From contig NZ_JAMXOE010000029.1 of the NCBI RefSeq assembly GCF_024055575.1, positions 1 to 64,000 of the forward strand: 64,000 bases of DNA. The letters are read 5' to 3'. Shown here in pieces: positions 1 through 7,912 of this stretch. Numbering within the stretch: the stretch's first letter is position 1; every line of letters begins with the position of its first letter. A program made the position numbers and the translations under genes. The notes under the pieces were generated by a model. That model was not told the origin of the DNA. It worked only from the letters and a program-made list of their open reading frames with translations, and searched no databases. Origin of the DNA: Mucilaginibacter flavidus. Lineage in GTDB: Bacteria > Bacteroidota > Bacteroidia > Sphingobacteriales > Sphingobacteriaceae.

Positions 1-119
1 TTGATGTGTTTTCTTTCCTTGCATGCGCTAATATACTAATAATCAATGTTTTAATCAATATTTCAAAGAACTTTATTTGCAAGCCCTTATTGGCTAGCTT
101 AGTTGCGCAACGGCCACAA

Positions 120-147
120 GCGCAAAGAGGGTGAGCTGCAGTTCTTA
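120..147 (+). repeat. Partial copy of dispersed 'GCGCAAAGAGGGTGAGCT' repeat
   Basis: This is the right-hand terminus of the element found in full at 7667-7848 and 25275-25424. It ends on the stop codon of the serine acetyltransferase gene (TTA on the plus strand at 145-147), so the repeat appears to supply that stop. Bases 1-119 hold no gene that I can support. Confidence 0.7.
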
Positions 148-957
148 ATCTTTATTTTTATTCAGCACAACAAGAGCTGGCTTATGATAAACTGTCGAGT
201 TTGGCTCTACACTTTTAGTCAGCCAAACATTGCCGCCAATAGTGCTGTGGTGCCCTATTGTGGTTTCGCCTCCCAGTATGGTAGCACCGGAGTATATCAC
301 CACGTAGTCTTCAACCGTTGGGTGGCGCTTTGTAAAAGCCATATTTTTGGATACGCTTAAGGCGCCAAGGGTAACGCCCTGGTACAACTTAACGTGCTTG
401 CCAATAACGCAGCTTTCGCCAATTACAATGCCGGTGCCATGATCAATGTGAAAATATTCATCAATCTGCGCCGCAGGGTGAATGTCGATGCCTGTTTTTG
501 AGTGAGCGTACTCGGTTAATATACGTGGCAACAATGGTACATCATGCTGATATAATACATGCGCCAGCCGGTAAAATGATATGGCAAAAAAGCCGGGATA
601 AGTGCGAATCACTTCAAACTCAGTGCGCGCAGCCGGGTCGCCTTCAAAAATTTCCTGTATATCGGTATTCAGCAGGCGGTAAACCTCGGGCAGCTGTTCA
701 AAAACCGATTTTGACAGTTGGTCGCTATCACAGTTTTCACAGGCTTTGGTGGCACTCATCACCAGGCAAAGCTCGTTCCGCAACTTTTTGAACTCGTCCT
801 TTAATTCGGCTATGGTGTGAAACTCCTGTTTGGATTGCTCCGGGAATAATAGCCGGATCACCTGCAGGGCCCAGGCAGCTATTTCCCTGTTTGATGCTAC
901 TGCCTCGGTTTTGTCGTGTTTATCAAACAACTGCCGGTAAAAATCTTCATTGGTCAT
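145..957 (-). CDS. cysE: Serine O-acetyltransferase (CysE/EpsC type)
   Basis: Predicted to transfer the acetyl group of acetyl-CoA to L-serine, giving O-acetylserine for cysteine synthesis in the cytoplasm. The first ~140 residues are helical. The C-terminal half shows the imperfect hexapeptide repeats of a left-handed beta-helix, including GTGIVIGESCVIGKHV from about residue 174. The segment DIHPAAQIDEYFHIDHGTG (158-176) carries the paired histidines of the CysE active site. At 270 aa it matches the longer Bacteroidota form. The ATG at 957 starts the conserved helical domain. No sulfur-assimilation gene lies beside it. The stop codon sits inside a dispersed repeat end, so the last residues may have been altered. 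The family call is firm; substrate is inferred from the family. Confidence 0.9.
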   Translation of the reverse strand: MTNEDFYRQLFDKHDKTEAVASNREIAAWALQVIRLLFPEQSKQEFHTIAELKDEFKKLRNELCLVMSATKACENCDSDQLSKSVFEQLPEVYRLLNTDIQEIFEGDPAARTEFEVIRTYPGFFAISFYRLAHVLYQHDVPLLPRILTEYAHSKTGIDIHPAAQIDEYFHIDHGTGIVIGESCVIGKHVKLYQGVTLGALSVSKNMAFTKRHPTVEDYVVIYSGATILGGETTIGHHSTIGGNVWLTKSVEPNSTVYHKPALVVLNKNKD

Positions 958-1114
958 TTATTTATTAATAATTGGTTGCATTCAAATTTTACTGTGAATG
1001 GCTTTAAAGGTAATTTAATCTTTCCCTAAAACTATAGACCTAATAGTATATTTGAAATTACAAGTTTATATAAAATATTGTTGTTGGTTTGTAAATTTAG
1101 AGATTAGTGTTCTA

Positions 1115-1206
1115 GTCCGGAAAGTCGGAAAAGACCGTAAGTCCAAAAGACGCTGCAATTGGCGCTTAGTGACATTCCTATTTTTTTACTTTCGGTCTTT
1201 CGGACT
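1115..1206. repeat. Inverted 'GTCGGAAAGTCC' word array
   Basis: Left arm 1115-1144 repeats words such as GTCCGGAAAGTCGGAAAAG. The right arm at 1188-1206 reads as the complement (ACTTTCGGTCTTTCGGACT). The arms could fold into a long imperfect hairpin in the 958-1320 gap. The same word occurs at 13102-13175 and near 40340-40372. No gene is supported in this gap. Confidence 0.6.
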
Positions 1207-1320
1207 TCAAAAATTAAACCTTTTACCAAACCTAAGCTCTAACCTCCGACCGGGAATAATTAAAAAAATTTTGATTGTGTCAAACTTACACTATATTTAC
1301 CATCACCAATTATTAAACCA

Positions 1321-2196
1321 ATGAGTACCAGGAGATCGTTTCTTAAAACTTCGGCCGTGCTATCTGCCGGGTTATTAGTAGCCCCACAACTGTTTGCCTA
1401 CGACAAAAAGTATATCGGCCTGCAATTATACACTGTTAGGGATGCTATGGGCGCCGACCCTGTTGCTGCTTTAACCAAGGTTGCACAAATAGGCTACACA
1501 TCTGTTGAAGGCGCTACCTACACGGGCAGCGAAAAATTCTACGGAATGGATTCGGCTAAATTTGCTGCGCTTTTAAAATCAAATGGTTTAATAATGCCCA
1601 GCAGTCACTACCGTTTAGGCGAGGACAGCAAGGACATGAAAGGCACCATATTAAACGATTGGCAAAAAGCTGTTGACGACGCCGCCACTGTTGGGGTAAA
1701 ATACATGGTTTGCGCATGGTTGTCGCCGGTTGAACGTGGCAAAATTGACCACTACAAAAAAATAGCAGGTGATTTAAATACCGCAGGCGAGATCTGCAAA
1801 AAAGCAGGTATGCAGCTTTGCTACCATAACCACGATTTTGAATTTATACAGGAAGACGGAAAATATCCATACGAAGCGTTATTGGCTGCAACTGATAAAG
1901 ACCTGGTAAAAATGGAGATGGACCTTTATTGGGTAACCAAAGCCAACCAGGACCCTATTAAGCTGATCAATGAGCATCCGGGCCGGTTCCCGCTATGGCA
2001 TGTTAAGGATATGGATAAAACCGAAAAACGCAATTTTACGGAAGTAGGTAACGGCGTTATCGACTTTAAAAACATATTCAAGCACGCTAAGAAGGCCGGT
2101 TTAAAATACTTCTTTGTTGAGCAGGACGTTTGCCCAGGCAACCCTTACGACAGCATCACCACCAGCATCAACTACATTAAGAGCAACTTAGTTTAA
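1321..2196 (+). CDS. Sugar phosphate isomerase/epimerase family, Tat-exported
   Basis: A xylose-isomerase-like TIM-barrel protein of 291 aa. The N-terminus carries a twin-arginine-type signal (RRSFLK, then a hydrophobic stretch ending near PQLFA), so export to the periplasm is expected. The metal-site strands typical of the family are visible: YHNHDFEF, KMEMDLYWV, WHVKDMD and FVEQD, which supply the acidic and histidine ligands of the divalent metal. Such secreted paralogues are common in Bacteroidota and probably act on sugars or sugar derivatives, but the substrate cannot be read from sequence. The gene stands alone, with a repeat-rich leader upstream and a shared terminator downstream facing the kelch gene. 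Confidence 0.85.
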   Translation: MSTRRSFLKTSAVLSAGLLVAPQLFAYDKKYIGLQLYTVRDAMGADPVAALTKVAQIGYTSVEGATYTGSEKFYGMDSAKFAALLKSNGLIMPSSHYRLGEDSKDMKGTILNDWQKAVDDAATVGVKYMVCAWLSPVERGKIDHYKKIAGDLNTAGEICKKAGMQLCYHNHDFEFIQEDGKYPYEALLAATDKDLVKMEMDLYWVTKANQDPIKLINEHPGRFPLWHVKDMDKTEKRNFTEVGNGVIDFKNIFKHAKKAGLKYFFVEQDVCPGNPYDSITTSINYIKSNLV

Positions 2197-2220
2197 CAAT
2201 CTTTACAATCAATCAACTCA

Positions 2221-2250
2221 GGCCGGGTAGTTTAATTACGCCCGGCTTTT
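2221..2250. terminator. Bidirectional intrinsic terminator
   Basis: A GC-rich hairpin (GGCCGGG... CCCGGC) is followed by a T run on the plus strand and lies between two convergent genes. It overlaps the kelch gene end and probably serves mainly the isomerase gene. Confidence 0.75.
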
Positions 2251-3246
2251 TTATTGTGTGAAAACTTCGATGGTGTTTTGGTCATCGCCGCCACCGCGTT
2301 TTGGGGCGCCAGCCGCAATGTATATTTTGCTTTTGTAAACTATAGCCTGCGTATCGTGCCGGCCGGTTACCAGGTGGGGTAGTTTTATCCATGTACCGGA
2401 TTTTGTGTCAAAAGCGTCCACTTCATTGTGCGATGGCACCTGCGTGCTGCTTTCGCCGCCCATCACAACCAGCATTTGTTTAAAAGCCACAGCCGTACCA
2501 CCGGCCCTGAGCGTGGGCAGGTTTTGGGTTGATGGCAGGGTTGTCCACCGCTTGGTTTTAAAATCAAATACATCCACATCGGGGATGGTAAGTTGTATAA
2601 CTTCGTTTGTTTTGCCTGATGTGCGCCGGCCCGCCGCAAAATATAATTTGCTGCCAATTACTGCTGCATGGGCATGGTCGCGGCCACGCGGAGCGTCGGG
2701 CATCGTACGCCAGGTGCCTGCTTCGGGGTCAAACTCGTCCATCCATGTTGCCGTGCCTTCAAAATGCCCATCCTGTATGCCGCCGACCAGGTAAATCTTT
2801 CCCTTGTAAACAACGGTGCCGCCGCTACCACGCAGTCTCCCGGCGGGCATGGCAGGGCCTTTTTGCCATTGGTTTGTTTGGGTATCGTATATGTAGATAT
2901 TCTCCAGCGGCTTTTCATGCGGATAGCCGCCGGTCATGCCGCCAACTACATATATCTTATTTTTATAGGCCACCGCCTGGAAATGGTGCATCTCAAATGG
3001 GGTGTTGCCCTTATGTGCCCAAACGTTTGCCGCCGGGTCGAACACATCAACCGTTTTAATGCCACGGCCGCCAAGCAGGTAAAAGTGGTTGTTAACTTCA
3101 ACGAAGCCGCAGTCTTCGCGCTTAACAGGTGCATCCTGTGCGGCAATTATTTCCCAGCCCCCCGAAGTTGTTTTTGTGTTATCCTGTGCAAACAGGCTAA
3201 AGGTAAACACAGTAAGGACAATCATACCGGCGGTGAATTTCTTCAT
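2251..3246 (-). CDS. Secreted kelch-repeat beta-propeller protein
   Basis: 331 aa with a clear signal peptide (MKKFTAGMIVLTVFTFSLFA), so periplasmic or surface-located. Six kelch motifs can be counted from their double-glycine turns: YLLGGRG, YVVGGMTG, YLVGGIQ, YFAAGRR, VVMGGES and YIAAGAP, each followed by the aromatic/Trp positions of a blade, which predicts a six-bladed propeller. No additional catalytic domain is seen. Relatives include N-acetylneuraminate epimerase-like and galactose-oxidase-like proteins, but nothing specific to sialic acid surrounds it, so no function is assigned beyond a propeller. Convergent with the isomerase gene. Confidence 0.88.
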   Translation of the reverse strand: MKKFTAGMIVLTVFTFSLFAQDNTKTTSGGWEIIAAQDAPVKREDCGFVEVNNHFYLLGGRGIKTVDVFDPAANVWAHKGNTPFEMHHFQAVAYKNKIYVVGGMTGGYPHEKPLENIYIYDTQTNQWQKGPAMPAGRLRGSGGTVVYKGKIYLVGGIQDGHFEGTATWMDEFDPEAGTWRTMPDAPRGRDHAHAAVIGSKLYFAAGRRTSGKTNEVIQLTIPDVDVFDFKTKRWTTLPSTQNLPTLRAGGTAVAFKQMLVVMGGESSTQVPSHNEVDAFDTKSGTWIKLPHLVTGRHDTQAIVYKSKIYIAAGAPKRGGGDDQNTIEVFTQ

Positions 3247-3325
3247 GATAATTGGTTTCTTTAAAAATAGGATTTAATTATGGTTTAATAAATCGGCTTC
3301 TCCCTAATTCTTCGTATGTTACCAT

Positions 3326-3865
3326 ATGAAAATCAAAATAAGTTGTGGTTTATTGTTAGCTGCTGTTTTTTCGGTTGCAACATTTGGAAAAGCGCACGCC
3401 CAGGCTGAACAAAAAGAGCTGGCAGTTGGCGATAAAATGCCGGCATTTGCGCTTACCGATCAAAACGGAAAACGCTTTAGCAGTGCTGATTATGTAGGTA
3501 AAAATTTTCTGGTAATTTATTTTTACCCAAAGGATGAAAGCATGGTTTGCACCAAAGAAGCCTGCCAGTTTAGGGACAGCTTTAATGATTTCACCAAAGC
3601 CGGCGCCAAAGTAATCGGCATAAATGCCGGTACGGTTGAAAGCCATAAGAGCTTCACCGACCATTACAAGCTGCCTTTTATTTTATTAAGCGACCCGGAT
3701 AACGTAGTTTATCATAAATTCGGGGTAAAAAATAAAATGTTTATGACCGGCCGCCAAACGTTTGTGGTTGATAAAGAAGGTAAAATAGCATTTACTTACA
3801 CAGCAATGATGCAGGGCAAAAAACACGCGGACGATGCACTGGCGTTTGTGAAAGGACATAAGTGA
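3326..3865 (+). CDS. Secreted peroxiredoxin (BCP/AhpC-TSA family)
   Basis: A thioredoxin-fold peroxidase that should reduce hydrogen or alkyl peroxides. After a signal peptide (ending near FGKAHAQA) comes a 150-residue domain with the Prx motif FYPKDESMVCTKEACQFRD. The first Cys is the expected peroxidatic residue, and a second Cys five residues later matches the resolving Cys of BCP-type enzymes. The usual Thr of PxxxTxxC is Ser here, an accepted substitution. The signal peptide places it in the periplasm, unlike cytoplasmic BCP. The gene is apparently monocistronic. Confidence 0.9.
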   Translation: MKIKISCGLLLAAVFSVATFGKAHAQAEQKELAVGDKMPAFALTDQNGKRFSSADYVGKNFLVIYFYPKDESMVCTKEACQFRDSFNDFTKAGAKVIGINAGTVESHKSFTDHYKLPFILLSDPDNVVYHKFGVKNKMFMTGRQTFVVDKEGKIAFTYTAMMQGKKHADDALAFVKGHK

Positions 3866-3867
3866 GG

Positions 3868-4069
3868 TAGTTTATAGTTGATCCCGCACGTGCGGGATAG
3901 TTCATGGTAGCGGCAAGCCCATGGCTAATGGCCCCTGTAGCAACAGATGTTCATAGCGCAATGGGTTCCATCGCCTATATCTAAATGCTATTGATAACAT
4001 TTTGCGGCCATTAACTGTTAACTTACTATACACTACTTTTTCGGCTATGAACTATCAACTATGAACTAA
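3868..4069. repeat. Inverted 'TAGTTTATAGTTGAT' word array
   Basis: The left word at 3868-3882 is mirrored by ATCAACTATGAACTA at 4054-4068. A perfect palindrome (ATCCCGCACGTGCGGGAT) lies just inside the left arm. The element fills the whole gap between the peroxiredoxin and DUF1475 genes. Confidence 0.6.
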
Positions 4070-4071
4070 TC

Positions 4072-4407
4072 ATGATAACATCTCTCAAAATCTTCTTCAG
4101 CCTGCTCTTTATCTGGATGTGCTACCAGGTAATAAATACCAGCATTCACAGCAACCTATTTGAACAATGGAACTTTTTAGGCGGCATACCCTGGATGCGG
4201 GCTACCCTTTGGGATTTTTATGCCAATGTAGCTGCTATTTTTTTATGGGTTTGCTGCAAAGAAAAAAGCGTGGTGCTGATGATCATCTGGCTTATATTAT
4301 TGGTAGCTTTAGGCAGCATTGCTACCTGCGGTTATGTGCTGATACAACTGTTTAAGCTTAAACCGAACGAAGGATTGAAAGAATTTTTTAGCAAACAAAA
4401 TGGATAA
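4072..4407 (+). CDS. DUF1475-like small membrane protein
   Basis: 111 aa with three predicted membrane segments (about residues 5-24, 40-60 and 65-90). The segment MRATLWDFYANVAAIFLWV resembles DUF1475, whose function is unknown. It overlaps the next gene by 8 bases, so the two are translated together. Its place at the head of a lipid-modification cluster suggests a membrane-lipid role, which is inference from neighbours only. The ATG at 4072 directly follows the repeat element. Confidence 0.7.
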   Translation: MITSLKIFFSLLFIWMCYQVINTSIHSNLFEQWNFLGGIPWMRATLWDFYANVAAIFLWVCCKEKSVVLMIIWLILLVALGSIATCGYVLIQLFKLKPNEGLKEFFSKQNG

Positions 4408-5194
4408 TCATTCAGTATGGGCGCTGGCGCTTTATAGTTTAATAGCCTGCTGCGTAATCATGTTTTTTGTATGGCTGTGGTCGTACAAAATAAAAAATGC
4501 AGGCGTGGTTGATATTTTCTGGTCATATAACTTCCCTGTTATCGCCATCATATTGTTATTACTGGCGCCGGGATTTGAAATGCGCAAGATTTTGCTTTGT
4601 AGCATGGTGATTATTGCCGGGGTACGATTGGGCACTCATTTAGCGGTGCGGGTTTTAAAACACCTGCACGAAGAAGAACCGCGATATGCTCAAATCCGTA
4701 AAGAGTGGGGAGCAAGCGCCGAGGTAAAAATGGCCGGCTTTTTCCAAATGCAGGCAGCAAGTAATGTGTTGCTGGCCATACCATTTTTTATCGTCGCGAT
4801 GAATACCAACACTGAACTGTCGCTATTTGAATATGCCGGTGCTATTTTATGGCTGATAAGCGTAATTGGCGAGGCAACTGCAGACCAGCAACTGGCCAAT
4901 TTTAAAAAGAATCCGGCAAACAAAGGCAAAGTTTGCGACACCGGCCTATGGGGTTACTCACGGCACCCAAACTACTTTTTTGAGTGGCTGATGTGGGTGT
5001 CATATTTTGTATTCGCGCTGGGGTCGCCTTATGGATATTTAGCTATAATTAGTCCGGCTATTATTTTATACCTGCTTACGAAGGTTACCGGCATTCCGGC
5101 TACCGAGCAGCAGTCTTTACGGTCGAAAGGGGAAGCGTTTAAAAGGTACCAGGAAAAAGTGAGTGTGTTTGTGCCGTGGTTTAGAAAAGTTTGA
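4400..5194 (+). CDS. DUF1295 membrane enzyme (steroid 5-alpha-reductase-like)
   Basis: 264 aa with six or so membrane helices. The C-terminal signature typical of DUF1295 and isoprenylcysteine methyltransferase/steroid reductase families is present: GLWGYSRHPNYFFEW, followed by ATEQQSLRSKGEAFKRYQE. The family reduces or modifies lipid substrates in the membrane using NADPH or SAM, and the exact reaction here is unknown. DUF1295 genes are often found beside cyclopropane-fatty-acid synthase-like and FAD amine oxidase genes, as they are here. Overlap with the upstream gene supports an operon; a repeat hairpin separates it from the methyltransferase. Confidence 0.85.
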   Translation: MDNHSVWALALYSLIACCVIMFFVWLWSYKIKNAGVVDIFWSYNFPVIAIILLLLAPGFEMRKILLCSMVIIAGVRLGTHLAVRVLKHLHEEEPRYAQIRKEWGASAEVKMAGFFQMQAASNVLLAIPFFIVAMNTNTELSLFEYAGAILWLISVIGEATADQQLANFKKNPANKGKVCDTGLWGYSRHPNYFFEWLMWVSYFVFALGSPYGYLAIISPAIILYLLTKVTGIPATEQQSLRSKGEAFKRYQEKVSVFVPWFRKV

Positions 5195-5198
5195 AGAA

Positions 5199-5286
5199 GA
5201 GTCAAGAACCAAGAAAAAAACGCTTTGACATCATCACTTACGAAGCGTTTCCAAACTTGGCTCTTGATTCTTGACTCTTGGTTCTC
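5199..5286. repeat. Inverted 'GAGTCAAGAACCAAG' word array
   Basis: GAGTCAAGAACCAAG at 5199-5213 faces CTTGACTCTTGGTTCTC at 5270-5286. An inner hairpin is formed by AAACGCTT and AAGCGTTT. The same word family recurs at 37049-37085 and 37921-38060. The remaining bases to 5407 hold nothing recognisable. Confidence 0.6.
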
Positions 5287-5407
5287 ATACCTCTATTCCC
5301 CATGGCTCTAAAAAAATCACTATTCACAATCCATCTCCAATAAAAAAACGTAAACTGCTTAAACAAACAAAAACAACAAACGAGCCGGCTTTTGCCAACC
5401 CTATTAC

Positions 5408-6445
5408 ATGTGGTACGATAAACTGATTGAACAAAATAAAGTCCCTGATTTTTTGCTGAGGCAGGGCATCCGCAAATTATTAAAGCAACGGCTAGCCGAC
5501 GAGAATAAAGGCGATGTTGAAGCGCAGCAGGCACACCTGATGACTTTGATTGACAAACTAAAAGCATCGCCTATTGCGGTTAATACCGTTGATGCCAACC
5601 ATCAGCATTACGAAGTGCCCACTAAATTTTACCAGTACTGCCTGGGCAAAAACCTAAAATATTCAAGCTGTTATTATAAACCCGGTGTAACTAGCCTCGA
5701 CCTGGCTGAGGACGATATGCTGGCGCTTACTTGTGAAAGGGCAGAGCTTAAAAACGGGCAGCAGGTATTGGAACTTGGCTGCGGCTGGGGTTCGCTATCG
5801 CTTTACATGGCGGCGAAATACCCCGACAGTACTTTTAAGGTGGTATCGAATTCGCGTACACAAAAAATGCATATCGACGAACAGGCTGCGCTGCGGGGCA
5901 TTACCAATTTAATGGTGATAACTGCGGACATGAACACCTTTAAAATTGACGACCAGTTTGACCGGGTGGTATCGGTAGAGATGTTTGAGCACATGCGTAA
6001 TTATACTTTGTTAATGAAAAAGGTAGCGTCGTGCCTGAAACCGGATGGCAAGCTGTTTATTCATATTTTTACCCATAAAGAATACGCCTACCTGTTTGAG
6101 GTAATTGACGATACCGACTGGATGAGCAAATATTTTTTTACCGGCGGCATTATGCCCAGCGACGACCTTTTATTTTATTTTAACGATGATTTGGTAGCTG
6201 AGCAGCACTGGCATGTAAACGGCACACATTACGGCAAAACAGCCGAGGACTGGCTGAAAAACATGGACAGACACAAAGCCGAAATTATGCCATTGTTTGA
6301 AGATACCTACGGAAAAGATCAGGCAGTGAAATGGTGGGTTTACTGGCGGATATTTTATATGGCCTGTGCCGAACTGTGGAATTATAACAATGGCAACGAA
6401 TGGATTGTAAGCCATTATTTGTTTCATAAAACGCGCCAATCGTAG
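5408..6445 (+). CDS. Cyclopropane-fatty-acid synthase-like SAM methyltransferase
   Basis: 345 aa, cytoplasmic, predicted to transfer a methyl group from SAM to unsaturated acyl chains of phospholipids or a related lipid. The Cfa hallmarks are visible: KYSSCYYKPG before the fold, SAM motif I VLELGCGWGSLSLYMA (about residues 119-134), VVSVEMFEHM after motif III, and the C-terminal Cfa core with HWHVNGTHYGKTAEDWL. Compared with classical Cfa (about 380 aa) the N-terminal domain is shorter, as in the Cfa-like enzymes of DUF1295 clusters. The TAG stop codon lies inside a perfect hairpin repeat. Confidence 0.87.
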   Translation: MWYDKLIEQNKVPDFLLRQGIRKLLKQRLADENKGDVEAQQAHLMTLIDKLKASPIAVNTVDANHQHYEVPTKFYQYCLGKNLKYSSCYYKPGVTSLDLAEDDMLALTCERAELKNGQQVLELGCGWGSLSLYMAAKYPDSTFKVVSNSRTQKMHIDEQAALRGITNLMVITADMNTFKIDDQFDRVVSVEMFEHMRNYTLLMKKVASCLKPDGKLFIHIFTHKEYAYLFEVIDDTDWMSKYFFTGGIMPSDDLLFYFNDDLVAEQHWHVNGTHYGKTAEDWLKNMDRHKAEIMPLFEDTYGKDQAVKWWVYWRIFYMACAELWNYNNGNEWIVSHYLFHKTRQS

Positions 6446-6468
6446 AGACACAAGTATTGTGTCTCTAC
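6442..6468. repeat. GTAGAGACACAA palindrome containing a stop codon
   Basis: A perfect 12-bp stem (6442-6453 and 6457-6468) with a GTA loop. It contains the stop codon of the methyltransferase gene and lies 13 bases before the next start. No T run follows, so attenuation rather than full termination is more likely. I know this type of TAGAGACAC palindrome as a recurring repeat in Bacteroidota. Confidence 0.7.
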
Positions 6469-6481
6469 ATAAAAATAACAT

Positions 6482-7660
6482 ATGATTAGATTTTACATTT
6501 TAATTATTCTCTTCCTCATTTCACTGCTTTGCATATTTAAGGCGCCCGAATATCATTTGTGGCTGCTGGCCATAAACGTTACCGAATTCCCTATGCTATT
6601 TGCAAGTATTACCATATTTATGCTGGCTATTGGTATCTGGATACAGCGTTATCAAATGGCAGGGACGGTTTTAGGGCTGATTACGCTGGCGATTTTCCTT
6701 TCCCCTATTGTGCGCGCTTACTGGGTATCAAAAGACATAAAACAGGATATGGCGCAAGCGTTCGGCACCAAAGAAAATGGCGAAACTGCCTTCAGTTTTT
6801 TCAGGATGTTTAAATCCGCTGAAGGTGTCAAATACAAAACCATCGCCTATGTAAAATATAGCGACACATCAATGGCTATGGATTTCTACCCGGCGCAGTT
6901 GCCCGGAGGTTCACGGCTTATCCCCAATATGGACGAAGCAGAATATGAGAAAATGAAACGACCGTGTGTCATTGTGGTTCACGGCGGTTCGTGGGCTGGT
7001 GGCGACAGTCAACAATTGCCGGAACTCAACAGTTATTTGGCGTTAAGGGGTTACAATGTGGCCTCTATAAACTACCGCATGGCACCCAAATGGCAAACGC
7101 CCGCACCTGTTGAGGATATAAAGGCAACCATAGCCTACTGTCGCCAGCATGCGGATGAGTTACATATCGACACTGATAACTTCATATTAATAGGCCGCTC
7201 GGCAGGAGCGCAGATTGCTTTGCTGGCAGCTTATACCATGCACGAACCCGCTTTAAAAGGTGTGGTTGATTTTTATGGCCCGGCAGATATGGTTTGGGGG
7301 TATTCTATACCGTCCAACCCGTTAATTATGGATTCGCGGAAAGTCATGGAGCAATATATTGGCGGGCCTTACAGCAAAGTTCCGCAGAAATATGTGGCCT
7401 GCTCGCCTTTGGAATTTGTAAACAGGCAGTCCGTTCCGACCCTTATTATTCATGGTAATAATGATGTGCTGGTTTCGCCCGAGCATAGCCGCCGCCTCGA
7501 TTTAAAACTGACACAAAATGGCATCAAACATTACTGGCTGAAACTGCCGTGGGCAACTCATGGGTTTGATTATAATTTGAACGGGCCGGGCGGGCAATTG
7601 TCTACTTATGCGGTGGAGACATTTTTGAAAACGGTAATGGGCGAAGCCCTAAATAAATAA
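6482..7660 (+). CDS. Membrane-anchored alpha/beta hydrolase (esterase/lipase, HSL-like)
   Basis: 392 aa. Three hydrophobic segments in the first ~80 residues anchor it in the membrane; the rest is an alpha/beta hydrolase. The oxyanion-hole motif is VVHGGSWAGGD, the nucleophile elbow is GRSAGAQ, and the acid/base part includes IHGNNDVLV with the Asp and ATHGFDY with the His. The HGG motif places it near the hormone-sensitive-lipase/carboxylesterase group. Its position in the cluster of DUF1295, Cfa-like and FAD oxidase genes suggests a lipid or sterol-ester substrate, which is inference. Confidence 0.85.
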   Translation: MIRFYILIILFLISLLCIFKAPEYHLWLLAINVTEFPMLFASITIFMLAIGIWIQRYQMAGTVLGLITLAIFLSPIVRAYWVSKDIKQDMAQAFGTKENGETAFSFFRMFKSAEGVKYKTIAYVKYSDTSMAMDFYPAQLPGGSRLIPNMDEAEYEKMKRPCVIVVHGGSWAGGDSQQLPELNSYLALRGYNVASINYRMAPKWQTPAPVEDIKATIAYCRQHADELHIDTDNFILIGRSAGAQIALLAAYTMHEPALKGVVDFYGPADMVWGYSIPSNPLIMDSRKVMEQYIGGPYSKVPQKYVACSPLEFVNRQSVPTLIIHGNNDVLVSPEHSRRLDLKLTQNGIKHYWLKLPWATHGFDYNLNGPGGQLSTYAVETFLKTVMGEALNK

Positions 7661-7666
7661 TTTTTT

Positions 7667-7848
7667 CGCCCTCTTTTTGCTTGCAAAGAGAGGGCAGGTC
7701 GAGCGAAGCAACGACCGGGTGAGTCCTCTTGAGGCGGCGTTAACGCAAATACATTAGCGCCAATGCACGGCGGCGTTGACTCACCCCGACCTCGCTTCGC
7801 TGGTCGACCCTCTCTGCGCAAGCGCAAAGAGGGTGAGCTACAGTTCTT
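7667..7848. repeat. Dispersed 'CCCTCTTTTTGC' element, full copy
   Basis: About 180 bp beginning CGCCCTCTTTTTGC and ending in GCGCAAAGAGGGTGAGC, so its ends are imperfect inverted repeats. It shares GGGTGAGTCCTCT and GCGGCGTTAACGCAAAT with a second copy at 25275-25424. Non-coding. A probable MITE-like or REP-like element directly after the hydrolase stop. Confidence 0.75.
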
Positions 7849-7912
7849 ATTTAACCAATATGTTATCGCCACTACAAAATAAGCTAGTAGGCAAAAAAAT
7901 TGAATATAACAA

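Noticed and set aside
7606..7872. 88-aa ORF on the minus strand
   Set aside because: It is read through the CCCTCTTTTTGC repeat; a similar false ORF arises from the second copy at 25186-25419.
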